A stretch of DNA of 64,000 nt from Isoetes taiwanensis (lineage: Eukaryota; Streptophyta; Lycopodiopsida; Isoetales; Isoetaceae), in contig JAJEKV010000006.1 of the NCBI GenBank assembly GCA_021234155.1, positions 8,835,003-8,899,002 of the forward strand. Reading direction: 5' to 3'. A program made the position numbers and the translations under genes. Below the pieces are notes generated by a model, which saw only the letters and a program-made list of their open reading frames with translations, did not search any database and had not been told where the DNA came from. Position 1 is the first letter of the stretch. Every line of letters begins with the position of its first letter. This document shows, piece by piece, positions 1-10,918 of the stretch.

Positions 1-616
1 CGGTCATGCCTAGCATATACCCGGCCCACACCAATCTGCCTATTACAATAGGTGAAAGACAAGTCCCCAGGGACCTCAACCAAGGCCAAATCCTGCAACA
101 AACGAGACCATTGGTCCCTCTCAAACCCATGCACAACCTGGGTTCCAGAATCAGAGCGATCCTCTACTCGCTCTACCATATTGAAGTCCCCTAACAACAA
201 CCAAGCAATCTGCAACCCACCAAGGGCTCGCAACTTATTCCGGACTGTGGCCCATAAAGCGTCCCGCTGAGAAGGCTGATTAGGGGCATAAACATTAATA
301 ATCCCCCACTCTTGCCCTCCCTCCAACCACTTAATTATTGCCCACCGACCAAACCTGTATGCTGCAGAATATGTGACCTGCACATCCATCCTCCAAGCGA
401 TAAGAGTACCCCCACTAGTCCGCCCAGAAGAAGAAGCAATAGAGACAAACTGCCTACCATATTCATGAGCCTGGACATATCACCCCTGTGACACTTATGC
501 TCCTGAATGCAAACAATATCAGGATGCAACTGCCGAAGTGCCAAAGAAACACGGGCCCTTTTACTACTAGAGGACCGCACCCCCCACACATTCCAACTGA
601 GGATCGACCTATTCAT
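1..616 (-). pseudogene. LINE endonuclease domain (APE type), partial
   Basis: The minus strand from 616 opens MNRSILSWNVWGVRS, the usual first strand of LINE endonucleases (SWNVRG). It continues with LHPDIVCIQEHK, which contains the catalytic Glu strand in the QE context. After frameshifts near 430-480 the protein resumes, with NVYAPNQ-like and LLGDFNM-like sequence near 180-300 and the GDLSFTY / NRQIGVGRVYARHDR stretch at 4-75. The domain nicks target DNA to prime reverse transcription. At least one frameshift breaks it, and the window edge cuts its last part. Confidence 0.7.
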
Positions 617-1635
617 CCCGGAGGAGAAGTATCAAGCCCCACATGCCTACCCACCAGGCCATCAGCCAACTCCACATAGTCATCATCTAGAGCCAGAGGA
701 TTATTAATCACAGCAATATGACCCACAGCCGCTCTACGTGACATTCCACTTCCAACACATGTTGGAAGTCCCCCAGGCACCTCCATAGAGTCATGGGTCA
801 CACTAGCCTCTACCTCCAATCGGGCTGCTCCAGCCACCTCATGCTCAGCACATACCGCTACCGGGACATCCCAGCCAGGGATCACCAAATTCTCCCCCAC
901 CCTTTCTCGGACCTAGCCACAACCAAATCATATGAGCCCTCCCCGAGCCACCACGCCCCTAGCCCCGCCATCCAATGTAGGCGACCCGCGCCAAGAAAGC
1001 CTTTGCCGCCTCGTCCCCACCACCTCTCCCAACCACACCACCTCGTCCAACTCCACTCATCGCACCACACGAGTCCTCTGCTGCTGTTGCCTGAACGTAG
1101 GAATCCCATGCCCCTGCATAAACACCCACAACCCCTACCACATCACAAGCACCAACAGGATCATCAACCGGGTCAGATGGTAGCACAATAGATGGAAACA
1201 TCTGCCGGATCTCAGAGCCATTCAAAAGCTTCAATTGGAAGAGAAAATGCCGTGGGACCACTACGCGACCGAAGAGAAGTGGGCACAGGCTGCAAAGCAG
1301 CAGAGCAAAAGCATCTTGGGGACCCGCATAATAGAATGAGCCAAATATACACCCAGGCCATTAGCCATAGAAACCAAGAAACCAGGCACCATCAGATCAG
1401 GAGGAAGATCCTGAATCTGGAACCATCACAGGATTTTAACTGCTGGAACTGGTGGACATTGCTGGAGTATAATATTGATACAACACATATGATTCACCCA
1501 AAGTATCCACCCCCCGACTAACCAATTGCCGCACGGAAGACTCAGCCTCAAACATGATTATGAAGATTTGGTAGGAATTTCAGAGACTGATACCTGGGCA
1601 AACCAATCCGCCTCAGATGTCCTGCAAGCCAAGAG
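613..1635 (-). pseudogene. LINE ORF1 remainder, frameshifted, DUF4283-like stretch
   Basis: Between the ORF1 open frame and the endonuclease, the minus strand carries several short frames (959-1261 and 613-900 are the longest) that together look like the rest of ORF1. Around 1360-1425 the minus strand reads QDLPPDLMVPGFLVSMA, resembling the DUF4283 pattern of plant LINE ORF1 proteins, in which a Leu-Pro-rich strand precedes a nucleic-acid-binding core. No CCHC knuckle is recognisable in the broken frames. The assignment rests on order and this one motif. Confidence 0.45.
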
Positions 1636-2412
1636 CTAAGTATCCTCGTGTCCAATATGTAACCCGTGAAGTAGCCCAATACCGCAAATTGAAACTAGAT
1701 TCTCAATGGTCTGAACATGCCTGGTATGATCAATATCTATCCATGGAGTCTCTGGAAGAGCTTCCTGTAGGTCAACAGAGTGATGATCCTCCACAAATTT
1801 TAGAGCCTCTTGAACACGGGCAGTCCTACACTCCGGAGCCTTGCGCTTAATCCAATCTGAAAACCCCAGTCGAGTGATGCGAGCAACAGTGTCATTGCTC
1901 CGCCAGGCCGGGCGCACAGGAGGTGGGGCTGCCGCCCTGGCACCCTGAGAGGTATCCAAAGGCACCACAGGAGGCACATCAGCTACATGCATCCTAGAAG
2001 AGGGCGCATCACTAGCAAGTGATCCCTTCCCAAGCACAGGGGAAGAGGGCATCACAAATCCAGTTTCCAAAGGGGCCATGCTTGATGGAATCAAGACCGG
2101 AGTCTCCAAAACACAATCTACTGGGATCTCAGAATTATATTGAGAGGAAAAGCAATCCACATACCTCTCAACTGACGGGGATTCCAAGAGCTCCCTCATC
2201 TCTGCCACCAATTGCATGCCACTTCCTACAACCCGCACCTCTTCAGGCATGCGGAGATCCGCGCCCTTCCCTTTTACTGGAGGATTCTTTCTCCTCGCCA
2301 TCTCCCTTGGCATCAGCCCCAAGCCATGAGGCTCAATCGATCCCCCATCAGCCTGTCTGGCAGGAGCCATGACATCCGAACCAGTCAGGAAATCAGCTGT
2401 TTGAGGCAACAA
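1636..2412 (-). pseudogene. LINE ORF1-like protein, N-terminal part
   Basis: A 258-residue open frame on the minus strand starts MLPQTADFLTG. It is rich in Pro, Ser, Ala and charged residues and shows no catalytic motif. Its place immediately upstream of an endonuclease-coding stretch on the same strand makes it the gag-like ORF1 of the LINE. Near its end the sequence RITRLGFSDWIKRKAPECRT resembles a folded segment. ORF1 proteins of plant LINEs bind the element RNA; that role is inferred from position. The frame closes at 1636 and the coding continues in other frames below. Confidence 0.5.
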
Positions 2413-2556
2413 GCCACATGCAAAACAGCTGATCTATACAACTGCAGAAAGAGCTCGGAGCAAGCTCTCCAACGAGCCCAAGCACGCCGAAATCTGATAC
2501 CAGATAAGAGAGATATCGCCTATCAAAGTTCCGCCGTCAGAACCCCAGCGCCCTCT

Positions 2557-3749
2557 CTGGTTTTATGCTTGACGACTCCAATTATTTTTTTTTTCCAATG
2601 GACCTATATTTTTGCTTTAAGAGGCTCATCTATCTACCATTTTTAGGAGGTGACAATTCTAATTTTTACTAGATCCTCTCTGCCATGTCCAAATATCTTG
2701 CTGCCAATGAGTCTATAAATGCAATTGTTGATTGACATGTATATTTTCCTTAAGGATTCCAATCACCTAATTAAGGATTACCATTCTTTGGATCACATAG
2801 AACACTAGGAGCATCATTAATTCTCAGAATTGGGGATTGATAGAAATGATTGGAAGATGTCTAACCAAGAATATAAAGTAGAGTGTGAGCTTGCTTGGTT
2901 TTTAATGTTTTAGTGCATAGTGTTGAATGTGATTGTATTCACTTAGCATTTCGCTATCACACAAGTAATGGAGTTCCCCATTCATGGTGGGATTACGAAG
3001 CAAACCCATACAATATGTACATGTGTAATACCTTACTTATGCATCCTGTCTATGGAGAGCTAGAATGACATGCATTTACATGGGAGGTCCCACCTTATCC
3101 AAGGTGGTCTTTATTCTCTTTCCTTGGCGGGGATGAGTTGTTCGATCAATCCTATCTCTTATACAAATCTTAGGTATCAACTAACATCCAAATCCAAATT
3201 CTATATTGTGGTTTGGAATTTGAGAAAGATAGATAGGTAGATGGTATTTTAGCATCCACTGGAAGCTATAACTTATAGGACAGTTTACAACACATTCAGA
3301 TGGGTCCTGCCCCCCACCACTATATATGGCTGAACTAAGGGTCCTCCCACCAACTTTACAAAAATGCATGAGATAGGAATACATATTTTGAATATTTGTG
3401 ATGGTCAATGGGAGGTAAACAAACTTATGTGTTTGCAATTTCTTGAGGCGAGTCGCAAAAGCCATGCCTAGAAACTTCATATTTTCTGTTTTGGCAAAGT
3501 GAATTCCATTTTGGAACTTAAAATGTCCCTTCTGGCTTTATCAATAATAGCTCATATATTGTGGAGATGGCTCTTAGTGAAAATAGGTCCATGGAAGAAC
3601 TCAGTGTCGGAATATTATTGATCAGATTTGGGCTTGAAATCTATGTGGGGTATCCCAAGGTACAACCCTATTGGTCCTGCCCCATTCACCTTACATCGCT
3701 AGGGAAATCATGTGGCTTCATGCCCCAAGATGAGACCTCAATTTAAGAC
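2557..3749. repeat. Segmental duplication copy 1, left part
   Basis: This stretch matches 42957-44619 closely, for example around 2640-2980 and 3380-3749. It differs by small substitutions, by about 190 bp present only here (3090-3290), and by about 690 bp present only in the other copy. No gene is supported inside it. The match continues after the LTR element at 22965, so the two parts were one segment before that insertion. Confidence 0.9.
3745..3749. repeat. Target-site duplication of the LTR element, left
   Basis: AAGAC directly before the 5' LTR. The same five bases follow the 3' LTR at 22960-22964, and the empty site in the duplicated segment has a single copy. Confidence 0.95.
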
Positions 3750-5379
3750 TGTGACGTTCTAGGGGAATATACGCTATAAATACGTATATTCCTGGACCCG
3801 TCACCATACAAGTCTACATATATAGCCTTGTATGCCATAGATTGTGGTACTAGGGGGATGACTAAGTTATTCATATAACTTAGCCAACCTTAGGTTAAGA
3901 CCAATTTCCACGTGGCCTTAACCTATTGGGCACCCGCCACACGGACTTACCCTATTGGAGCCATGTGGCATAACATGTGAACCCTAACCTATAAAGGCCT
4001 AAACCCTAACCCTAGGCCTCTTTTACGGCTCCAAAGTCACAGGAACCTTCTTCACGAAACTCCGTTTCGAACCGTCTGCCGTGGGCACAAAGATAGCATG
4101 GCAGCCCCCCGAGCATGAGCGCATCAGCCAGGAGTGGGAGCTACCTCAATACTTCAAGACTATGGAGACGCCCGTGATTGGGAGGGAGTGCTTCTCGAGC
4201 GGTATGTAGGGTAGCGATCATAGTAGTTCATCTGGAATTAGTATTCCAGATGAGTTAGCATCTTGTACCTAAGGTAGAGCCATCCTAGAACCCTCATTCA
4301 TCATCTTGAACCCTAATCAAGGAACCCTAACTGTAAGTTAGATATGTATGATTAGGTTAAGATGTTCATATGATTATATGATATGATGTTATGTGATGTT
4401 GGTTGATCATGTTTGCTCCTCTTGTATTGGGAAGGGGGGTAGAGACCTAGAGCCATATGTAGTATGCTCCTAGTTTAGATCCCTTAGTTCCTATTAGATG
4501 CGGCCTATGCATAGTAGCCCACCAGGCTATAGAGGCTATGATGTGACTCAGCACTACACAACGGGGCTAGAGGCAAAGCGGAGGGAGGATCCCTGCCGAG
4601 TGGGGGGGGCTACGGGGGATCCCATAGTGGGCTAGACTTATGGCCGGTCACTTAGTGTGGGCCGGGCATGGGTCTGACACCTCCTGGGGCAATGGTGTCG
4701 CCCTGCCTCTCGAGAGCTGCAAGTGTCGGCTTGGCTCTCGCTTTAGGGGTTCACGGCACGAATCGGTGTCGCCACGATTCTCTAGCCTCCCCTCGGAACC
4801 TCTAGACCCGGGGGAGGAGAGATGCAACCCTTCCCGCCTCATCTGACCAGGAGATGCAACCGGAGTAGTCCCCGATGGGTGATACCATGGGATTACGTAT
4901 CCGGAAGGCTAGAGTCACGCCAGAGCTTGATTTAGCCCATCTGCAAAGTGTGCACAAGAGGGGCGGATGGAGTGGTCAACCCTAGCCATTGTTTTATGCC
5001 AGCCCTCGCCATTGCCATGACTCGGTCTGCTCTATATTGAGGCCTAGCCACCGGTCATCCTCCTACGAGTCTGAGCCTGGGTAGGAGCTCTCATGTTTTA
5101 CGGTTTATGATTATCATCTTTGCACTTGTGGATGTGTGATGGACTACCCTTCGAGGTAGTATTTGTATTGTTGATGCTAGTTCTGACATGTTTATCGCTT
5201 CGCTGTTATAGGAGCCCATAGGGAAGGGCGCGAAAGACACCTTTCGTGTCCCCTCCCCGCACTAGGTCACCTTTAGAGTGCGGGTAGACGAAGGGCCTGT
5301 CTTGCGGTTGTTATGCCGGACGGGGATTTCTGCCGAAAGTGTACGGCGGGGCGCCGTATGTTTAGCAGGGAGCGTCACA
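3750..5379 (+). repeat. 5' LTR
   Basis: This 1630 bp LTR is bounded by the perfect inverted ends TGTGACG and CGTCACA. It matches the 3' LTR with about two differences in the first 280 bp. Differences and indels cluster near 4025-4215 and 4740-4870, where the reading frame seen in the 3' LTR is destroyed. It carries a TATAAAGG box near 3990 and CCCTAA-type runs just after it. Confidence 0.95.
3990..3997 (+). promoter_or_regulatory. Putative TATA box of the 5' LTR
   Basis: TATAAAGG lies about 240 bp into the LTR and is conserved at 21565 in the other LTR. It is the best TATA match in the LTR and is a plausible start region for the element's RNA. A second AT-rich TATAAATAC motif lies at about 3776. 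Neither has been tested. Confidence 0.4.
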
Positions 5380-5380
5380 A

Positions 5381-5392
5381 TGGTATCAGAGC
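5381..5392 (+). other. Primer binding site, initiator methionine tRNA
   Basis: TGGTATCAGAGC begins one base after the 5' LTR and is complementary to the 3' end of plant initiator-Met tRNA, the usual primer of plant LTR retrotransposons. It fixes the LTR border and the element's orientation. Confidence 0.93.
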
Positions 5393-6733
5393 AATGTTCT
5401 TGGTTGACCAAGAGCTAGCACTGATCATATCCCTGAATAGGTAGACTAACTGGCCTAGCTAATGAATGGAATGAGAATTCCAGTCCTGAACCGCGAAATG
5501 TGGGAGAAAATTTTTCCCATTAGTAGGGTCGTAATTAGATTAAGTATAGTCTAAGTAATATACTCAAAAGAAACCTTCTAGTAAAATTGAGCTCAAGTTG
5601 TTCATGAACCGCACCTTTCAAGTGAAAAATTGAATGAGAAATTGCTCAAAATAAAGCTTGAAAGAAATGGCGTCAAATGACCACTACTTGGCCCAAAAGG
5701 AATTAGGAAATTTTGAGAAATAGTTAAGTGATTAGGGAAGTACCTTAATTAATAACCCATAGTTATAATAAATTTACTCTTAAGAAAAAGTAGCTATTAA
5801 ACCTATGGAAGCACCTCTACTCCCTAGAAGTTCCCCAAATGGTAGCTTGAACCTCTCTTTTACCCTTGTAAGGCGAATTAGAAGCTAATCTCCGAAGCTG
5901 CCATAAGAGTGTCCACCGAACGAACAGCCGACGAGATCCATCCAAAGGAGCTGCGAAGATAGAGGCAAGATCGCTCGAAGAGGCCACCATCAAGGAAGCT
6001 AAGTTGTTGGGAGGACCAAACAAGTAGCTAGAAAGGTCGGAAGCTCCAGCTTGCACGGGAACATCGAAGCACTCACGGTGGGCAGCGACAAGCAAATTCT
6101 TGAGGCCCTGCGACTTAGGCCAGACGACGAACTTAGCCACTCAAGCTCTTCAGACGAATCGTTTCACTCGTGGAGGAGCAATGACTTAGCACTTCAGGTG
6201 AATGATCACAAGGCTCGGGGGAAATTGAGATCGTGGTGTCTGCTTCTGCAGGTGAGGAGCAAGTAGCAAGAGCAACCTCGATAGTAGGAGCAACCCCAAC
6301 ACTAGGAAGAGCAAGTGAGGAGCAAGCAGTAAGAGCAACCTCGACAACAGGAGCAACCCCAACAACAGGAAGAACACGTGAGCAGCAAGTCGTAGGAGCA
6401 ACCTCGGCAGCAGGAGCAACCCCGACAATAGGAACAACAACAAGGGGAGTCAGCAATGCGGAGGGAGGAAGAGTCTTAGGCAAGGAAGAGACGTATACAA
6501 GGCAGAGGCAAACAAAGAGGTGTGAAGATAGGCATAGGGTGAGCGTGGTTGTCTGTCAGAGAACCACAACCGGATGAACCGGAGGAGGATGACCCCGAGG
6601 AGGAAGGACCACACCAACAAGAGAGGGGAGCAAGAGGCTAAAGAAGAAGAGGAGGAGGAGGCCGAAGAACAGACGCAGTCTACGCTCGGCAACCATATCC
6701 AATGCAGTCCAAGGAGGGCAACATCAGCAAGAA
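5393..6733 (+). other. 5' internal region of the LTR element, no intact gene
   Basis: This is leader and probable gag territory of the element. Short open frames (6051-6266 and 6233-6577) occur but no gag motif or CCHC knuckle is recognisable. From about 6590 the plus strand is very rich in GAG/GAA codons, suggesting a former acidic coding stretch. The minus-strand frames here are shadows of this composition. Confidence 0.5.
6235..6437 (+). repeat. Three-copy tandem repeat, 63 bp unit (21-residue protein repeat)
   Basis: In the frame starting at 6233 the protein repeats a 21-residue unit: EEQVARATSIVGATPTLGR, then EEQAVRATSTTGATPTTGR, then EQQVVGATSAAGATPTIG. The unit keeps its reading frame across three copies, so it probably expanded while the region was coding. 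Function unknown. Confidence 0.75.
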
Positions 6734-6737
6734 GCTA

Positions 6738-7059
6738 GGGTAAAAGCATGCTAGGGTGTACCATCTAAAGTTCTTTTTAGGGAGTGCAAAACTACCTAAA
6801 AAAGTACCCAGCATTGGGTACTGGGAACTTGTATAAATGTCTCAATAAACAATAATTTTGAGAGTTGATTCATTCATTTTAGTCTCTAATAGTATTGTTA
6901 TCGTCTAGTCCTATAGATTGACATGTTATTGACCTCCAATTCAAAAATTTTGAATTGTTTTTAATGGGAAGAAAAAACAGAAAGTACTAGTTTTTAAAGT
7001 ACCCAGTGTAGGTACTTTTGAGGGTTCCAAAAGTGGTACACCGTAGCATGCTTTCACCC
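6738..7059. mobile_element. MITE with about 30 bp terminal inverted repeats
   Basis: The left end GGGTAAAAGCATGCTAGGGT and the reverse complement of the right end GGGTGAAAGCATGCTACGGT match for about 30 bp, and the 4 bp GCTA flanks both sides. The 322 bp interior is AT-rich and non-coding. It is a non-autonomous DNA element inserted in the LTR element; superfamily unknown. Confidence 0.8.
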
Positions 7060-7070
7060 GCTACTTAAAG

Positions 7071-7560
7071 CTGAAGCAAGATATGGAGTACGAGAAGAAG
7101 AAGGCAGCATGCAGGATTTATCTCCGCCAATGGATCTGACAAGTAGCCGACCAGGGTCGAAAAGCAAGCGTCCACCACCTCGACTCGATTCTCCGAAGAA
7201 GGTTCGCCATGGGCCAAATCCCCAGCACAATAGAGCTGCTCAGCATATTTGGCATTGCCAACAGCGTACCAGTCCGATGATCCAGAAAGTCTCTTTTCGA
7301 GCGCCTACATCAAACGTCTATCCAGGAGTTCAAGATGGGCCACGACTACCGAACCACATTAACGACGGCGGGATCTCACCAGGAAGCGGCCAAAGTCGAG
7401 GAGGCCAAGATCTGCACCCTTGATGGTCCGAGCCCTGCAGGAGGCAGTAGAGGTGGAGCTGGTACAACCTTTTAAAGAAGGCAACCTCTGTGCGATCCAT
7501 ACCAAGCAGGCCCAAAGACCTCCACCCGGCGAGGAGAAGTCACAAGGAGAAGCCGTGAAG
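7071..7560 (+). pseudogene. Possible gag remnant of the LTR element
   Basis: After the MITE the plus strand reads MEYEKKKAACRIYLRQWI from about 7083, then a stop. In the same general direction follow FAMGQIPSTIELLSIFGIAN and SLFERLHQTSIQEFKMGHDY. The amino-acid texture is protein-like and the stops look secondary. Its place downstream of the primer site suggests gag or a gag-pol linker, but I recognise no diagnostic motif. The 104-residue open frame at 7109-7423 is in another frame and is probably a shadow. Confidence 0.35.
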
Positions 7561-8078
7561 AGCCCCAGTCTAGCAAACTATATAAATATAAGTTTTTCCT
7601 GCACATTGTTTACTCATTAGAAGTAAATTTACTATAAATCAATTGCTTGTAGGATATAAAAATATTCTTGTATAAATTAATTGTAGTGGAATCCTTTGCA
7701 TCTTACTTAAAATGCTCTTAATTGGCTAAGTAGCATAGTCACTTGATTTAGGGCAAAATTGATCCAAATTTCGTACTAAAAGTTGCTAGAATGCTTAGAA
7801 ATTGTCTAGAAATGCAGTGTAGCACTTTAAATTTGTTAAAAATATCCAAAAATAGCTAGAATTGGCCAACCCGGTGAGACCCAACGCCAAACGCTGTCAG
7901 AAATTAAGGGACGCAGAGGCCATCGTATGATTCACCCGGTTTGCCCATATTTGCACTTTTAGATATCTTTTTGGTATTAAATAAGTTGCTAGTTAGTTTA
8001 GAATTGGCCCAGATAGGATTTTAAGATCTTATAGTTCCTGAAATTGTTGAATCTTGGCAAGAATCAAGGTACCAGGGT
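7561..8078. other. AT-rich internal spacer
   Basis: No coding pattern, inverted repeat or RNA gene is visible. The sequence is part of the LTR element's internal region. Confidence 0.5.
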
Positions 8079-8425
8079 GAAACCGCGCCAAATGGGTGTG
8101 CGTTCTCAACGCAGTTGTCATTGGCGCAGTCTCACTCGGGTCACATGATTGGAAGGTGAAACCGCGCCAAATGGGTGAACCGCGCCAATGGGTGTGCGTT
8201 CTCAACGCAGTTGTCATTGGCGCAGTCTCACTCGGGTCACATGATTGGAAGGTGAAACCGCGCCAAATGGGTGAACCGCGCCAAATGGGTGTGCGTTCTC
8301 AACGCAGTTGTCATTGGCGCAGTCTCACTCGGGTCACATGATTGGAAGGTGAAATCGCGCCAAATGGGTGTGCGTTCTTAGCGCAGTTGTCATTGGCACA
8401 GTCTCACCCGGGTCACATGATTGGA
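8079..8425. repeat. Tandem repeat, about four copies, 79-97 bp unit
   Basis: The unit contains GTGAAACCGCGCCAAATGGG, then TGCGTTCTCAACGCAGTTG and GGGTCACATGATTGGAAG. The landmark CGTTCT recurs at about 8101, 8197, 8294 and 8373. The 97 bp copies have an internal doubling of the CCGCGCC block. Open frames here (8096-8341) are products of the repeat. The last copy ends about 20 bp before the nested DNA transposon. Confidence 0.9.
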
Positions 8426-8437
8426 AGCCAAAATTTA

Positions 8438-8445
8438 GCAAAATT
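8438..8445. repeat. 8 bp target-site duplication, left
   Basis: GCAAAATT immediately precedes the left terminal inverted repeat and is repeated in the same orientation immediately after the right one at 15366-15373. Confidence 0.88.
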
Positions 8446-8459
8446 CCCGGGGGGTTCAC
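8446..8459 (+). repeat. Left terminal inverted repeat
   Basis: CCCGGGGGGTTCAC, exact inverse of 15352-15365. Similarity stops after 14 bp, although GTATAC-type palindromic words recur in both subterminal regions (about 8521 and 15265). Confidence 0.88.
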
Positions 8460-9014
8460 GTATGTATTCCGTAGAATACATGTGCGTGGACGGGAGAGGG
8501 GTTTTTCGGAAAAAAATAGTACGTATACATGCGGGCGCTCATACGTTTTGGCGCCCGGGGATGGATTTCTTGGAGCTGCTGAGCCGTAAGAGTACGTTTT
8601 AGGGGTTTGAATCCGAAGCGCACATGCCAGAAAAACGTTTTAGGATTTGGTGTTTCGGAGGTAATGTTTTGAAGTTTTTTCGTCCCTGCCACATAAAAAT
8701 CTAGCACAGAGTTTTGTCATGAACGGATTAGGAAGTAGTTAGACGAGCAGCATAAACCATTGTTGATGCATTTGATTTTAAAGTCCATTTGCATTGTTGA
8801 TGCTCTTTTTTTTTGCAGGCCAAGCTTCCCCTTTCTCCATTTCGGCCTCCATTCTGTGAGATCCGTGGTGGAAATCTGGTTTTTAGAGGGTTTTTGCATC
8901 TAAGTAAGGTCTGTTAAGATCAGTTTTGTGCATGCATGTCGGTAACGCTATACATTCACAAGCAGCTCTCTAATATTACTTTGCTGTTTCTTTGCTTGTG
9001 TCAGGCTGAAAAAA

Positions 9015-10046
9015 ATGGAAAGGACGATAGTTGTTAAGGTGAATGAAGGTTGTGGAATCGTGGCTGACCTTGGCCTCGTGATGGTGTCCCAAGAATGCAC
9101 TTACTTGGATGTCCGCAAATGAAATAAGACAGATCGCTACTTTGAGGATGAGAAAGAATTTGTATTTCTTGGAGATAAGGAAGTGGCCTTCACGTCAAGG
9201 CAGGAGGTAAGGTTTAAGGTTTGTGGTGACGAGGTTACTATCAAGGTGGTTGGAGAGCCTGCACAAAAAAGGCAGAGGACTGTTGTTGAGAGCATTTCAT
9301 CTCAAAATCTCCAATTTGAGATGGTAGACCAGACTGTCATAGCCGAGGAGCAGACCAATGAAGAGGTAAATCATGATGATGAACTTGTTCTCGTTGAAGA
9401 TACCGCCTTTTTAGATGATGTATCAGATTTGAATTTTTCAAAGAATAGGTTGCTATCCAAGTTAGCAACAAGGTTTGATGTTGCCAAATGGCAAGTTGCT
9501 TTGAAGAAGTTAAGTTCAAAGCTGCAGCGAAAGAATCGAAAAGATAGGTTTGAATTGTGTTCTTATGATGCCCATGGTAAACCAGTATTTGCTATTTGGT
9601 GTCTTGAATGTGAGAAACGTTATGGTAAAGGTGGAGATGACACCTTGTGTAACTTTGAACGCAGCCACTTGAAGTCCAAGGGTCATGCCGATAATTCGAA
9701 GCGTAACCTCAAGTGTGAGGAGAAGGGAGAGCGAGGGTGTGGAGAAGGAGGATCAGCCTTGCAATGTTGAGGAGGAGCCGGACATTTGCAAGGAGAATCA
9801 AACTCTAGTAGAAAGTACATTAGTCTGCCGCCATTGCAAAGTTTCAAGAAGAAACAAGAATTTTGATGTTGTGTTCAAGCTATATGAGAGCAGAGTTGGT
9901 GGATATGCTAAACTTGATGACATTCGTGTTGTTTGTGCCATGTGTAAAAGGCTTCTCAAACTGTTTCCAAGAACGTGCATGCTTTGTCATGAATACTGTG
10001 TAAGGAGTCAAGTGACCAAGCAAAGAAGAGGTGGCAGTCAAGAAAT
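9015..10046 (+). pseudogene. Transposase gene, N-terminal region with Cys/His clusters
   Basis: Coding begins at the ATG at 9015 (MERTIVVKVNEG), just after an intron-like TGCAG/CAG context. One TGA at 9120 interrupts the frame, which then continues to 9770 (195-residue open frame from 9183). Residues near the end form a Cys2-His2-like cluster: WCLECEKRYGKGG, then HLKSKGHADN. A one-base shift near 9700-9720 moves to the next frame, which carries a second Cys-rich block, CRHCKVSRRNK and CAMCKRLLKLFPRTCMLC. It ends at a plausible splice donor (GGTGAGC) near 10047. The clusters suggest a zinc-binding DNA recognition domain; family not recognised. Confidence 0.55.
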
Positions 10047-10089
10047 TGGTGAGCACCCCTGAACAAGGAAAATTGCATTCTTTTTTTTG

Positions 10090-10900
10090 CAAGAGGTAAC
10101 CTCTATTTTATTTGTTAGAAGTAGTGTTCACGCTTTTTACGCTTTAGCCGCTATAATGTTGAATAATCTCACCGATTCGACCGATTTTGACATGAGCGGC
10201 GGAAGAAATCCGTGCCCTCCTCCAAGCTCGAGCGGCCAAGCTTCATCAAGTAACAGTTCACGGAGTACTCTTAGTGGCTTCATAAGTGGTTTGTATTTTA
10301 AGTTTGTAGGGTATCTAGGGTTTCATTGTCGTGATATTTCGTAATGTAAACGCCCTTGGCTCTACTATGCTTGGGGCTATTAGCGAGAACAAATATAGGT
10401 ATGGAGATAAAGTTAAGGATTTAAGACCCTTTCTCATGAGCTGAAAGAAGGGACACATTGGTATTGTGAACTCGCATTGCAAAGATACATTTGTAGTCGG
10501 TGGGTTTAATAGAGATTAGTGGCTCGTTTAGGCATAAGAAATGCAAGAGGGTCGGTCTTTAAAGGTGAACCCTTTGAAAATTATCAATGTTCTTTATGTG
10601 CTGCTATTCAAAGAGAGGGATTATTACATGAGAGTGCATAGACAGGACCAATGACAAGGTGGCAAGGGGATTTAGAACCACAAAATTATGTATTAGATCG
10701 ACATTACTTGAATGCAATTGAGATGAAGAAGATGGCCGTGTCTGCAGTTCATGAGGTAAGGAAGTTACATAAGGAATTAATGTTTTCCAAAATGAGAGTT
10801 ACCGCATTGTCCATGAAAGAAAGGTCGCTAAGAGAGAGTCCGGAGGAGTCAATGAACAGAAAGATGTCGGCAGATTCCCAGACATAGTGGAGGCACATCG
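10090..10900 (+). pseudogene. Transposase gene, middle region, heavily broken
   Basis: A Ser-rich segment (DMSGGRNPCPPPSSSGQ at about 10190) is followed, in changing frames, by protein-like sequence such as LGAISENKYRYGDKVKDLRP near 10365 and HCKDTFVVGGFNRD near 10475. Stops and frame changes are frequent. The pieces lie between the zinc-cluster region and the core on the same strand, so they are taken as parts of one gene with small introns. Confidence 0.4.
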
Positions 10901-10918
10901 GCAAAGGTAAATTTAGTG

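Larger units (their letters stand above)
1..2556 (-). mobile_element. LINE retrotransposon, partial, cut by the window edge
   Basis: A minus-strand LINE reads from about 2556 down to base 1. ORF1-like protein comes first, followed by an apurinic-type endonuclease domain that runs off the window. The 5' border is placed near 2556 because homology with the duplicated segment at 42957 begins there. All reading frames are interrupted, so the copy is dead. The reverse transcriptase would lie to the left of the window. This LINE is a different family from the one at 46126-51850: its endonuclease starts MNRSILSWNVWG rather than MKILSWNLKG. Confidence 0.75.

Noticed and set aside
4000-4020. CCTAAACCCTAACCCTAG resembles plant telomere repeats
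   Set aside because: Only two or three imperfect units, identical in both LTRs. It is part of the LTR, not an interstitial telomere.
4640-4846. Overlapping open frames on both strands in the 5' LTR
   Set aside because: They recur only because the LTR is repeated, have no family resemblance, and the plus frame changes ending in the 3' LTR (22218-22568).
6133-6483. Minus-strand 116-residue frame rich in Val/Ala/Pro repeats
   Set aside because: It is the antisense shadow of the 63 bp tandem repeat coding on the plus strand.
8096-8602. Repeated short proteins MCVLNAVVIGAVSLGSHDW
   Set aside because: Translation of the tandem DNA repeat; no start context or conservation.
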